Source: a virus. From it: 21,127 nt of DNA. Each line of letters begins with the position of its first letter. Position 1 is the stretch's first letter. The notes under the pieces were generated by a model. It had not been told where the DNA came from. It did no database searches and was given only the letters and a program-made list of their open reading frames with translations. Of this stretch, positions 1-7,052 are shown in pieces. The position numbers and the translations under genes were made by a program. The stretch lies in the IMG/VR virus record IMGVR_UViG_3300035670_001415, positions 1-21,127 of that record; one strand, 5' to 3'.

Positions 1-1
1 G

Positions 2-73
2 CCCACCCAGCCTCTCTCCGGCCGGGTTGTCCACAGGCTGACGCATGACTATGCAGGAGCGGGGTCGCCGTGA
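2..73 (+). CDS. Possible C-terminal end of an upstream gene (partial)
   Basis: The frame beginning at base 2 is open from the window edge to a TGA at 71-73, giving 23 residues with no recognisable motif. The stop overlaps the GTG of the next gene in a GTGA junction, the same arrangement that joins many genes in this window, which is the only reason to favour this frame. The other two forward frames close at 39-41 and 46-48. With so few residues this could be chance, and no function can be assigned. Confidence 0.3.
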   Translation, partial: PTQPLSGRVVHRLTHDYAGAGSP

Positions 74-321
74 TCGCCAAGGCCGTCAGCAAGTGGATCA
101 CCACTCGGCGTGGTGACGACGACTGGTCGCCCGACATGGAACCGTTGGCGGCGCTGGCGACCACGGTGGCGAAGGCCCTCGACGCCGGCGACGTGTCCGG
201 CCCGCTGGTGCGGGAGCTGCGCATGACGTTGGCCCGACTCGAACCTCTGGAGGGTGCCGGCGATGCCTTCGACCTCCTCGCTGCCGAGCTGTCCGCCGCG
301 GTTCGCGACCCGTCGGACTGA
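70..321 (+). CDS. Small protein upstream of large terminase, possible small terminase subunit
   Basis: This gene encodes 83 residues. It starts at GTG 70, with an AGGAG ribosome binding site at 55-59. The protein is acidic and mostly helical by composition, with an Ala/Leu-rich segment around residues 25-55 and an ending of the type LLAAELSAAVRD. I have the impression that short proteins with this kind of ending lie just before the large terminase in many actinobacterial phages, where they are sometimes labelled small terminase subunit. No helix-turn-helix can be pointed to, and the length is short for a typical TerS. The position suggests a packaging role, perhaps DNA recognition for the terminase, but this is inference from context. 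Its 3' end overlaps the start of the large terminase gene by about 59 bases, which points to translational coupling. Confidence 0.6.
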   Translation: MIAKAVSKWITTRRGDDDWSPDMEPLAALATTVAKALDAGDVSGPLVRELRMTLARLEPLEGAGDAFDLLAAELSAAVRDPSD

Positions 322-1675
322 TCGTCCGACCTGGGGCGACCAGGTGGCGACGGTGGCCGAGCACCTCGGCACACCGCTGATGCCCTGGCAGCGACAGGTC
401 GTCGACACGGCGCTGGAGTACGACCCGGACACCGGCCTGCTGGTGCACCGGGAAGTGGTGGTCACCGTGCCGCGCCAGTGCGGCAAGACGACGCTCAGTC
501 TCAGCCTCATGGTCTGGCGTGCGCTGCACGACCCGGGGGCGCGGATCATCTTCACTGCGCAGGACGGCGCAGCGGCCCGGGCGAAGTTCAAGAACGACCA
601 GGTGCCGATGCTCGAGGCGTCGCCGTATTCGGCCGGCTACACGATCCGCTACTCGAACGGCGAGGAGGCGGTGCGCTGGCGCAACGGCAGCCTCCACGAG
701 GTCGTTGCGCCGACCGACCGGGCGGGTCACGGCAAGAGCCTTGACCTGTGCGTCATCGACGAGTGCTGGGAGTTTGAGGACTTCCGACTCGACCAGGGCT
801 TCGGCCCGGCGATGATTACGCGGCCCGAGCCGCAGATGTGGGTGATCTCGACGGCGGGGACGTCCCGCTCGACGTACCTGCTGTCCAAGGTTGAGCGTGG
901 TCGCGACGCAGTGCGTGACGACGTGACGACGGGGCTGGCGTACTTCGAGTGGGCCGCTTCGGCCGACGATGATCCGTCGGACCCGGAGACCTGGTGGTCG
1001 TGCATCCCGAGTCTGGGCCGCACGATCCCCGAGTCGGCGATCGCTGCCGAGCAGGCGTCGAAAGAGCCGGCAGAGTTCGAGCGGGCCTACCTGAACCGGT
1101 GGACGGCCAACGCGTTCGCAAGCAAGATCCCGGCGAGGAGCTGGGCGGCGTGCGCCGGTCAGAGCTCACCGGACGGCGAGGATCTGACCTTTGCGGTCGA
1201 CGTGTCGCCTGATCGGACGGTCGGCACGATCGGCGTGTGCGACGGCTCGACGTTCGAGATCGCTGCCCGCCAGTCGGGCACCGAGTGGATCGTCGCCGAG
1301 TGCATCCGCATGTGGGACGCCCACACGCCGGTCGCGTTCGTGATCGACGACGCCGGCCCGGCGTCGTCGCTGGTCCCGGAGTTGGAAGCTGCCGGGGTGC
1401 GGGTCGTTCGCACCAGTGGACGTCAGATGGCTGCGGCGTGCGGGCGGATCTTCGACGCAGTGACGAACCGTCAGGTGCGCCACTCGTCGCAACCTGACCT
1501 TGACGCTGCGGTCGCTGGGGCTGCGGTCCGCAAGCTCGGCGACGCGTGGGCGTGGTCGAGGTCGTCGTCGACGGTCGACATCTCGCCGCTGGTGGCGGTG
1601 ACGCTCGCCCTGTGGGGGGCGACGGTGCTGGAACGCGAGGAGCCCGAGTCGCCCGGCCCGGTGTTCGCCTACTGA
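263..1675 (+). CDS. Phage terminase large subunit (TerL)
   Basis: This is the ATPase-nuclease motor that cuts concatemeric DNA and drives it through the portal into the prohead. The 470-residue protein has an N-terminal ATPase domain with Walker A (VPRQCGKTT, about residues 69-77) and Walker B (LDLCVIDE, acidic pair about 166-167). A coupling-type segment ISTAGT follows near residue 195. The C-terminal half fits an RNase H-like nuclease: an Asp-bearing strand FAVDVSPDRT, FVIDDAG, and a late Asp in VDISPLVAV near the end. I chose ATG 263 because GGAGGG at 249-254 lies at good spacing before it. GTG 254 is an in-frame alternative that would add three residues. The N-terminal PPRF segment before TWGDQ matches the remembered family pattern, so the start inside the preceding gene is credible. 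The Walker A lysine and Walker B acids are intact. The product is expected to dock on the portal at 1824. Confidence 0.95.
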   Translation: MPSTSSLPSCPPRFATRRTDRPTWGDQVATVAEHLGTPLMPWQRQVVDTALEYDPDTGLLVHREVVVTVPRQCGKTTLSLSLMVWRALHDPGARIIFTAQDGAAARAKFKNDQVPMLEASPYSAGYTIRYSNGEEAVRWRNGSLHEVVAPTDRAGHGKSLDLCVIDECWEFEDFRLDQGFGPAMITRPEPQMWVISTAGTSRSTYLLSKVERGRDAVRDDVTTGLAYFEWAASADDDPSDPETWWSCIPSLGRTIPESAIAAEQASKEPAEFERAYLNRWTANAFASKIPARSWAACAGQSSPDGEDLTFAVDVSPDRTVGTIGVCDGSTFEIAARQSGTEWIVAECIRMWDAHTPVAFVIDDAGPASSLVPELEAAGVRVVRTSGRQMAAACGRIFDAVTNRQVRHSSQPDLDAAVAGAAVRKLGDAWAWSRSSSTVDISPLVAVTLALWGATVLEREEPESPGPVFAY

Positions 1676-1686
1676 TCGGGGACCTG

Positions 1687-1824
1687 GTGAAGCTGCTGTC
1701 CACGCTGCTCGAGCTCGCCGGCCTCGTGGCCGTGTCGAGCGCTGCGTTCCTCGTCTCGCTGCCCCTCGGCCTCCTCGTCGCCGGTGTCGCCCTGTTCGCT
1801 GTCGGTTGGGTCCTGGAGGACTGA
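1687..1824 (+). CDS. Small two-helix membrane protein between terminase and portal
   Basis: A 45-residue hydrophobic protein starts at GTG 1687, 12 bases after the terminase stop, with GGGGA at 1678-1682 as a weak ribosome binding site. Two membrane-length segments can be drawn, about residues 8-22 and 25-42, separated by a Pro-Leu turn, with an acidic end (VLED). Its TGA shares its last base with the portal ATG (TGATG at 1822-1826), so it is probably read together with the portal. I recall small hydrophobic proteins of this size at this position in other actinophages, but I know of no established function. It could recruit packaging or prohead components to the membrane, but that is speculation. 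The frame is also open upstream inside terminase, so a longer form starting at 1546 is formally possible but unlikely. Confidence 0.7.
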   Translation: MKLLSTLLELAGLVAVSSAAFLVSLPLGLLVAGVALFAVGWVLED

Positions 1825-3056
1825 TGGGACTGTTCCGACGTGCGGCGACTCCCAGCGAGGAGCGTTCGACGATCAGCCTCGGGCGTTACGCCCACCTGTG
1901 GACCGACAGCCTGTCGGCCTACAGCCCGGTGCCGGTGTCGACGTCGACGGCGTTGACGCACGCCGCGAGCTCGGCGTGCATCGACACGCTCGCCTCGTCG
2001 GTGTCGGCGCTGCCGCTCGACGCCGTGCGTGAGGTCGGCGCCCAGCGGGTTCCGGTGATGCCGTCACCGTCAATCATCCGGGAGCCGTCGCCGCTGGTCG
2101 ACCAGGACGTGTGGCTCTACCAGCTGATGTTCGCGCTGTTGACCGACGGCAACGCGTTCGGCGAGATCCTCGGATTCTCGGCAAACGGCCTGCCGACGTC
2201 GATCGAGCTGGTCGACAGCGACGAGGTGCTGAACCGTCGGATCGTCGACGGCATCCCGACGGTGACGGTGAAGAACGTCGACCGCCAGCTGTGGCCGTTC
2301 GGCGACCTGTGGCATCTGCCCGGCAGGTTCGTGCGTCCCGGCAGCCCGTTCGCCGACTCCCCTGTGCAGCGGGCCCGCTCGACGATCGGCGCCGCGGTCG
2401 CAGCTCGCGACTTCGGCAGCAGGTTCTTCGGCGACGGCGGCCATCCCGGCGGGCTGATCCGCTCCGACCAGGAGCTGACTCAGGAGCAGGCGCAGGGCAT
2501 CAAGCGTTCGTTCCTGAACGCCGTGCGCGGCAATCGCGAGCCGATGGTCGTCGGTTCGGGCCTGAGCTTTGAGCCGTTGATGGTCGATCCGAACGACTCG
2601 CAGTTCATCGACCTCATGCGCTTCACCACCGAGGAGGCGTGCCGTTTCTGGCGGGTGCCTCCGTCCATGGTCTACGCCGCCACGTCCGGCCAGTCCGTCA
2701 CCTACGCCAACGTCAGCCAGGCCGACCTCGCGTACTTGAAGCACTCGCTCGAGGGTCACCTGGTCCGCATCGAGAAGGCGCTGACCCGCCTGCTGCCACG
2801 TCCGCAGTTCGCTCGGTTCAACCGGGCGGCGTTCCTCCGCTCCGACACCGACGGCCGCTTCGCCGCCTACCAGACCGCGCTACGGAACGGCTGGATGAGC
2901 GTGAACGAGGTCCGGGCCCTGGAGGACGAAGCACCCATCGAGACCGGCGACCAGTACCTGTGGCCGCCGTACCGAGCGTTCCCCGTCAGCGGCGACGACC
3001 CTGACGACTCGCCGGACGACTCACCCGACATCATCCCGGAGGCTCCCAATGCCTGA
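1824..3056 (+). CDS. HK97-type phage portal protein
   Basis: The portal forms the dodecameric ring at the unique capsid vertex, through which DNA enters and leaves, and to which terminase and the neck attach. The 410-residue product has the expected HK97-family length. It shows family-like segments: an N-terminal GLFRR, a long alpha/beta core, FFGDGGHPGG around the middle, EACRFWRVPPSMV in the region that carries the clip/stem-like helices, and a late RNGWMSVNEVRALED helix followed by a Pro- and Asp-rich tail. Start ATG 1824 overlaps the preceding TGA by one base, and GGAGGA at 1815-1820 is its ribosome binding site. An in-frame GTG at 1806 would add six residues but has no better signal. The 3' end overlaps the protease start by eight bases, consistent with coupled production of head components. 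Confidence 0.93.
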   Translation: MGLFRRAATPSEERSTISLGRYAHLWTDSLSAYSPVPVSTSTALTHAASSACIDTLASSVSALPLDAVREVGAQRVPVMPSPSIIREPSPLVDQDVWLYQLMFALLTDGNAFGEILGFSANGLPTSIELVDSDEVLNRRIVDGIPTVTVKNVDRQLWPFGDLWHLPGRFVRPGSPFADSPVQRARSTIGAAVAARDFGSRFFGDGGHPGGLIRSDQELTQEQAQGIKRSFLNAVRGNREPMVVGSGLSFEPLMVDPNDSQFIDLMRFTTEEACRFWRVPPSMVYAATSGQSVTYANVSQADLAYLKHSLEGHLVRIEKALTRLLPRPQFARFNRAAFLRSDTDGRFAAYQTALRNGWMSVNEVRALEDEAPIETGDQYLWPPYRAFPVSGDDPDDSPDDSPDIIPEAPNA

Positions 3057-3744
3057 CGCACCGAAGGCCCTGCTCACGCGGGCCGCACCCTTCACGACCC
3101 GGGCCACCGACGACAACGGCTTCACCCTCGAGGGGTACGCCGCCGTGTTCGACACTCCGACCCGCATCGACTCGTGGGAAGGACTGTTCGACGAGCAGAT
3201 CTCCCGGGGTGCGTTCACGAAGACGCTGAGCGAACGCAAGCCGGTCATGCAGTTCGACCACGGCCACGACATCGCCACGGGCTCGGTGCCGATCGCTGCG
3301 ATCGAGTCGATCCGTGAGGACGACCACGGCCTGTTCGTGCGAGCCACGATGTTCGACAACCCCCGGGTCGAGCCGATCCGCCAGGCCATCGCCGGCGGCG
3401 CGATCGACGGGATGTCGTTCCGGTTCCGTGTCACCCGGGAGAGCTGGGACGAGACCCGCGACACGCCGCTGCGCACCATCCGGGAGCTGTCGCTGTTCGA
3501 GCTCGGACCCGTCGTGTTCCCCGCCTACGAGGCGACATCGGTCGGCGTGCGTTCACTGCTCGCCGGACTCGACGACACGCAGCGTCAAGCGCTGCTCGCA
3601 GAACTCGGCGTCGACGCCGTCCACCTGGACACCTCGACGCCAACCCCCGACGCCGTCCGTGAGGACACCTCGGGTCCCAACGGCCGCGACCCGCGCGCCG
3701 TACTCGCACTGGCCCACGCCCTTCGCGTGCGGCCACGACACTGA
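3049..3744 (+). CDS. HK97-family prohead maturation protease (peptidase S78)
   Basis: This serine protease cleaves the capsid delta domain and itself inside the prohead. The 231-residue protein has the S78 layout: an early GYAAVFD segment, a conserved His region MQFDHGHD (His 71 and 73), the nucleophile region AIDGMSFRF with Ser 123, and LSLFELGPVVFPAY near residues 147-160, the usual end of the catalytic core. The C-terminal 65 residues are variable and rich in Asp, Thr and Arg, as expected for a scaffold-interacting or self-cleaved tail. It overlaps the portal gene by eight bases and is followed by the capsid gene, the canonical portal-protease-capsid order. Catalytic assignment is from family knowledge; the exact cleavage site cannot be read here. 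Confidence 0.93.
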   Translation: MPDAPKALLTRAAPFTTRATDDNGFTLEGYAAVFDTPTRIDSWEGLFDEQISRGAFTKTLSERKPVMQFDHGHDIATGSVPIAAIESIREDDHGLFVRATMFDNPRVEPIRQAIAGGAIDGMSFRFRVTRESWDETRDTPLRTIRELSLFELGPVVFPAYEATSVGVRSLLAGLDDTQRQALLAELGVDAVHLDTSTPTPDAVREDTSGPNGRDPRAVLALAHALRVRPRH

Positions 3745-3755
3745 GAGGTACTGAC

Positions 3756-5180
3756 ATGAAGGCACTGGAACTGCTGCGCGCCGAGCGCGAGAAGCTCGAA
3801 GAGCAGCGCACCGCCGCCGTCGAGGCGATGGAGGCCGTCGCCACCGCCGCCCTCGACGAGACCCGATCCCTGAGCACCGAGGACGACGCCGAGATCGCCG
3901 GCCGTCAGGCCGAGGTCGTCGAGCTGGACGAGAAGCTGTCCGCGCTCGACGCCCGCGAGGCCGAGCTCGTCGCCATCGAGGAGCGGACCGCCGAGCGCGC
4001 CACCCGGCCCTCGCTGCAGGTGATCTCGAAGCCCGAGCCGACCGACGTCTACAACGACCGCAGCGCCACCCCGCAGCAGGTCGCCGACGCCGTCACCCGG
4101 AGCCTCGAGCCGAAAGTCGAGCGCCCCGAGGACATGGCGCACGTCCGCAAGCTCGTGCTGCGCCACCGCTCCGACACCGCATGGGCGCGCGAGCTGATCG
4201 CCCGCTCGAGCGACGTGTACGAGTCGGCGTGGGGCAAGGTCGTCACCGGTCGCGAGTTCCAGCTGACCCCCGAGGAGCGCACCGCGCTCTCCACGGTCAC
4301 GAACGCGAACGGCAACTTCCTCGTGCCGACGCACCTCGACCCGACGGTGATCCTCTCCAACGACGGCAGCTCCAACTCCGTCCGGGCGATCTCCCGGGTC
4401 GTCACCCTCACCCGCCCCGGCGACACCTCCTGGCAGGGCATCACGTCGGCCGGCGTCACCGCCAGCTTCGACGCCCAGCTCACCGAGGTCTCGGACGACA
4501 GCCCGACCTTCGAGCAGCCGTCGATCCCGGTGCACAAGGCGCAGGCGTTCGTGATGGCGTCGATCGAGGCGGCCGAGGACATCGCCGGTCTCCAGACCGA
4601 GATCCTCGCCATGTTCGCCGACTCCCGCGACCGCCTCGAGGGCGCAGCCCACGCGACGGGTTCGGGCACGAACCAGCCGACCGGTGTGTTCACGGCGCTC
4701 GACGCGAACACGAACGTCGAGATCGTGTCGGACACGGCGGCGGCGATCTTCAAGGAGGACCTTGACGAGGTCTACCGCTCGGTCCCGGTCCGATACCGGA
4801 GCCGGTCGTCCTGGCTCATGCACCCGATCTGGGCGCTGGAGATCCAGAACCTCGGCAGCGCAGTGAGCAACAAGTTCACCACCGAGCTGACGCAGGGCAC
4901 GGCGACGCAGCTCTACGGCCGGCCGGTCGTCGAGTCCGACGACGCCCCGTCGACCACCACGACCACCGTCCGGGACAACCGGATCGTCTTCGGTGACTTC
5001 CAGAACTACGTCATCGTCGACAAGCCCGGCAGCTTCGCCGTCGAGTACATCCCCCAGATGTTCAACACGGCGAACAACCTGCCGGACGGCCGGCGCGGCT
5101 GGTACGCCTACTGGCGGACCGGCGCCGACGTCGTGGTCGACACGGCGTTCCGCCTCCTCCAGGACAAGACCTCGGCCTGA
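3756..5180 (+). CDS. HK97-fold major capsid protein with N-terminal delta (scaffold) domain
   Basis: This is the main shell protein, 474 residues. Residues 1-85 form a highly charged, Glu/Ala/Leu-rich coiled coil (LLRAEREKLEEQR, then VVELDEKLSALDAREAEL), typical of the delta domain that acts as an internal scaffold and is removed by the protease. A linker and helical stretch follow. The capsid fold is recognisable from about residue 184 (NGNFLVPTHLDP), through GDTSWQGIT and FEQPSIPVHKA, to the AEDIAGLQTEIL spine helix and the GTNQPTGVF loop. The ending NLPDGRRGWYAYWRTGADVVV is of the type seen in this family. AGAGG at 3744-3748 gives a good ribosome binding site seven bases before ATG 3756. 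The length after delta removal would be somewhat under 400 residues. It is followed by a strong RNA hairpin, which may set it apart from downstream expression. Confidence 0.94.
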   Translation: MKALELLRAEREKLEEQRTAAVEAMEAVATAALDETRSLSTEDDAEIAGRQAEVVELDEKLSALDAREAELVAIEERTAERATRPSLQVISKPEPTDVYNDRSATPQQVADAVTRSLEPKVERPEDMAHVRKLVLRHRSDTAWARELIARSSDVYESAWGKVVTGREFQLTPEERTALSTVTNANGNFLVPTHLDPTVILSNDGSSNSVRAISRVVTLTRPGDTSWQGITSAGVTASFDAQLTEVSDDSPTFEQPSIPVHKAQAFVMASIEAAEDIAGLQTEILAMFADSRDRLEGAAHATGSGTNQPTGVFTALDANTNVEIVSDTAAAIFKEDLDEVYRSVPVRYRSRSSWLMHPIWALEIQNLGSAVSNKFTTELTQGTATQLYGRPVVESDDAPSTTTTTVRDNRIVFGDFQNYVIVDKPGSFAVEYIPQMFNTANNLPDGRRGWYAYWRTGADVVVDTAFRLLQDKTSA

Positions 5181-5198
5181 TCCGAGGTCGAGTTCGAC

Positions 5199-5241
5199 CG
5201 TGAGGGGCGGGCGGCCTGGCAGGCGCCGTCCGTCCCTCACG
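5199..5241 (+). terminator. Strong hairpin after the capsid gene, possible terminator or mRNA stabiliser
   Basis: The arms at 5199-5215 and 5225-5241 pair over 17 positions with no mismatch in RNA: 15 Watson-Crick pairs and two G-U pairs, enclosing a nine-base loop. It begins 19 bases after the capsid stop, in the longest intergenic gap of the window (5181-5275). No U-run follows, so it is not a classical intrinsic terminator. In high-GC actinobacteria, U-poor hairpins are often proposed as terminators, and a partial block or an RNA-stability role after the most abundant structural gene would fit. Function is inferred only from structure and position. Confidence 0.6.
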
Positions 5242-5275
5242 CCTGCCGCCCCGCCTGCTGCGAAGGGAGTCTGCC

Positions 5276-5464
5276 GTGTCGAAGGTGCACGCGACGCGCA
5301 CGTGTGTCGTCACCCACAACGGGGTGCCAGTGCTCGTGCGCGAGGACCAGGCGTTCGATCGCGACGACCCGCTGGTGCGGGACTTCGCGTGGCTGTTCGC
5401 TGCGGACGTGGAGGAAGCAACCGCTCGCCCCGGCGAACGGCGCTCCACCAGGCGTAAGTCGTGA
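5276..5464 (+). CDS. Small post-capsid protein of unknown function
   Basis: This gene encodes 62 residues. It starts at GTG 5276 with AAGGGAG at 5263-5269 as ribosome binding site. The N-terminal half looks like a small beta-rich unit (CVVTHNGVPVLVREDQAFD). It is followed by an acidic, aromatic stretch (PLVRDFAWLFAADVEE) and a strongly basic end (RRSTRRKS). Short proteins with this kind of pattern often follow the capsid gene in actinophages; I know of no proven role, though a capsid decoration or head-completion function is possible. Its TGA overlaps the GTG of the first glycosyltransferase (GTGA at 5461-5464), so it heads the sugar-transfer cluster as a transcription and translation unit. 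Confidence 0.7.
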   Translation: MSKVHATRTCVVTHNGVPVLVREDQAFDRDDPLVRDFAWLFAADVEEATARPGERRSTRRKS

Positions 5465-6222
5465 AGCGCGACCGCGTCATCTTCGGCTACCTGCACCCGG
5501 GCCACGAGTCGCACTGCTTCTCGGCGTCGGTGCGAGAGCTGTTGTTCTACGACGCAGCCCACGGTCAGCACCTGGTCTCGCACCCGTTCGGTGTGGCGCC
5601 GAAGGAGACTGGCGCAGCGCACATCCACGCCGGTCGCAACGAACTGGCGCGCATCACCGTCGAACAGGACGCCGCCGACTGGCTGCTCATGATCGACGCT
5701 GACATGGGTTTCGCCCCGGACGTCGTCGAGCGACTGCTCGCAGCGGCCGACCCGGTGAAACGGCCGATCGTCGGCGGGCTCGCGTTCGCGCAGAAGTCCG
5801 ACGGCCCCGGCCCGTTGTACGCCCGCCGCTACCGGTGCGTCCCGACGCTGTACCGGATGCACGAAACCGACGACGAGGTCGGCTTCGTTCCGCTGTTCGA
5901 CTACCCACGGGACCAGCTGGTCGAAGTCGACGCCACCGGCGCCGCCTGCGTGCTGATCCACCGGCGGGTCTTCGAGTCGATCCAGACGACGTCGCCGTTC
6001 CGACCGTTCGACCAGGTGATCGTGCCGAAGGGCCCGACCGGCCGGACCGAGTTCGGCGAGGACCTGTCGTTCTGCCTGCGAGCCAAGGCCGCCGGCGAAG
6101 GGTTCCCGATTCACGTCGACACCAGCGTGAAGACCACTCACGACAAGGGCGCTGTGTTCCTGGACGAGGAGACCTACGACCTGCAACAGGCGATGATGGC
6201 GCTCCGAGGGCTCGCAGCGTGA
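5461..6222 (+). CDS. GT-A fold glycosyltransferase (family 2-like)
   Basis: This protein is predicted to move a sugar from a nucleotide donor to an unknown acceptor in the cytoplasm. The 253-residue sequence has an N-terminal nucleotide-binding alpha/beta region, and HIHAGRNELARI before WLLMIDADMGF, whose DAD (residues 79-81) matches the metal-binding DxD motif. Next is VDATGAACVLIHRRVF, a strand-helix segment typical of GT2-like proteins. FGEDLSFCLRAKAAG near residue 200 supplies the ED usually taken as catalytic base, and HVDTSVKTTHDKG supplies a late metal-ligand-type His. There is no membrane segment. It starts at GTG 5461, overlapping the previous stop, and ends overlapping the membrane protein start in the same GTGA way. 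Enzyme class is well supported; donor and acceptor are not visible. Confidence 0.85.
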   Translation: MKRDRVIFGYLHPGHESHCFSASVRELLFYDAAHGQHLVSHPFGVAPKETGAAHIHAGRNELARITVEQDAADWLLMIDADMGFAPDVVERLLAAADPVKRPIVGGLAFAQKSDGPGPLYARRYRCVPTLYRMHETDDEVGFVPLFDYPRDQLVEVDATGAACVLIHRRVFESIQTTSPFRPFDQVIVPKGPTGRTEFGEDLSFCLRAKAAGEGFPIHVDTSVKTTHDKGAVFLDEETYDLQQAMMALRGLAA

Positions 6223-7052
6223 TCGTCGTTCGACCCGGTCCCGACGCCGCCCGCTACCTGCTGGCCGGTGACGGCAACCCGGTGGCGTTCCCGTTCAACG
6301 TGCGGTGGCTGCTGCCGTCGGTGTGTGGCAGCGACCTCGCAGCGTGGTGGGTTGTGTGGGGGCTGTCGTGGCCGGTGCTCGGCGTCTCGGTTGCTCTGTG
6401 GGCGCGTGGCCTGGACGCCTCGTGGCCGGTCTCGATCGCCGCTGCGGTGCTCGTGCTGGCGCTGCCGGGGGTGATGCAGCCGCAGTCGACGTGGCCGGTC
6501 GGGGTCGACCTTCCGGCGATGGCGATGTCGGCTGCCTCGGCTGCCTGCTTCGTGCATGGCAACTGGCTCCTCGCCCTCGTGTTCGCCGTCTGGGCCGTCG
6601 CGATCAAGGAACAGTCGCCAGTCTGGATCGCACTGTGGGTGTGGTCGCCGTGGCCGCTGGTCGTCCTGCCGCTGGCGCTGATCGCCTACCTGGTGCGCAG
6701 GCCGGAGATCGACCCGATCACTGCGACGCCGCTGCTGCGCCGGGTGCACGATCATCCGGTCCGCTCAGCGTTCGAGCATCGTGCGCAGGCCGGTGGCTGG
6801 CGCAACTTCTGGCTCATGGTGGCACCGTGGTCGGTGGGTGTGGCGGCGCTGCTGGAGCCGTCGTGGCAGCTCCTGGCGGCGCTCGCAGTCGGCTACGCAG
6901 CGTTGCTCGTGGCGACCGACACGGTGCGGGTCTACCAGCCGCCGGCTGCGCCTGTGGTGGCGCTCGCAGCGTGCAGCGTGATCCCTGAGAGCTGGCTACC
7001 GCTGGCGCTGCTGCCGGCCGTCTTCTTCTGGCGTCCACCGGTGACCGGGTGA
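6219..7052 (+). CDS. Polytopic membrane protein resembling a GT-C glycosyltransferase
   Basis: The 277-residue protein is very rich in Trp, Leu, Val and Ala, with about eight or nine membrane-length segments (roughly 40-62, 69-88, 96-112, 115-130, 134-159, 197-212, 217-233, 243-256, 257-271). The N-terminal 35 residues (DAARYLLAGDGNPVAFPF, then RWLLP) look like the first external loop of GT-C enzymes. WAVAIKEQSPV (KE at 130-131) and TDTVRVYQPPAAPVVALA near 233-250 also echo that superfamily. GT-C enzymes use lipid-linked sugar donors. The usual first membrane helix and its acidic catalytic loop are not obvious, so it may be shortened, or may be a transporter or anchor instead. It lies between two GT-A genes, with GTGA at 6219-6222 and 7049-7052. 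The membrane assignment is secure; the GT-C assignment is inference. Confidence 0.75.
   Translation: MIVVRPGPDAARYLLAGDGNPVAFPFNVRWLLPSVCGSDLAAWWVVWGLSWPVLGVSVALWARGLDASWPVSIAAAVLVLALPGVMQPQSTWPVGVDLPAMAMSAASAACFVHGNWLLALVFAVWAVAIKEQSPVWIALWVWSPWPLVVLPLALIAYLVRRPEIDPITATPLLRRVHDHPVRSAFEHRAQAGGWRNFWLMVAPWSVGVAALLEPSWQLLAALAVGYAALLVATDTVRVYQPPAAPVVALAACSVIPESWLPLALLPAVFFWRPPVTG

Noticed and set aside
816-1961. A 381-residue minus-strand frame opposite terminase and the portal start
   Set aside because: Its composition is dominated by Arg, Pro, Ser and Thr without any domain pattern, and it lies antisense to well-supported genes.
3585-5240. A 551-residue open frame on the minus strand opposite the protease end and the capsid gene
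   Set aside because: It is an Arg/Val/Gly/Asp-rich, low-complexity translation of the complement of the capsid gene. Long antisense frames are expected in GC-rich coding DNA, and the plus strand clearly encodes the capsid.
5835-7052. A longer start for the membrane protein at 5835
   Set aside because: The extra 128 residues overlap the GT-A gene in another frame and are Arg-rich, shadow-like sequence. GTG 6219 in a GTGA junction gives a sensible protein.
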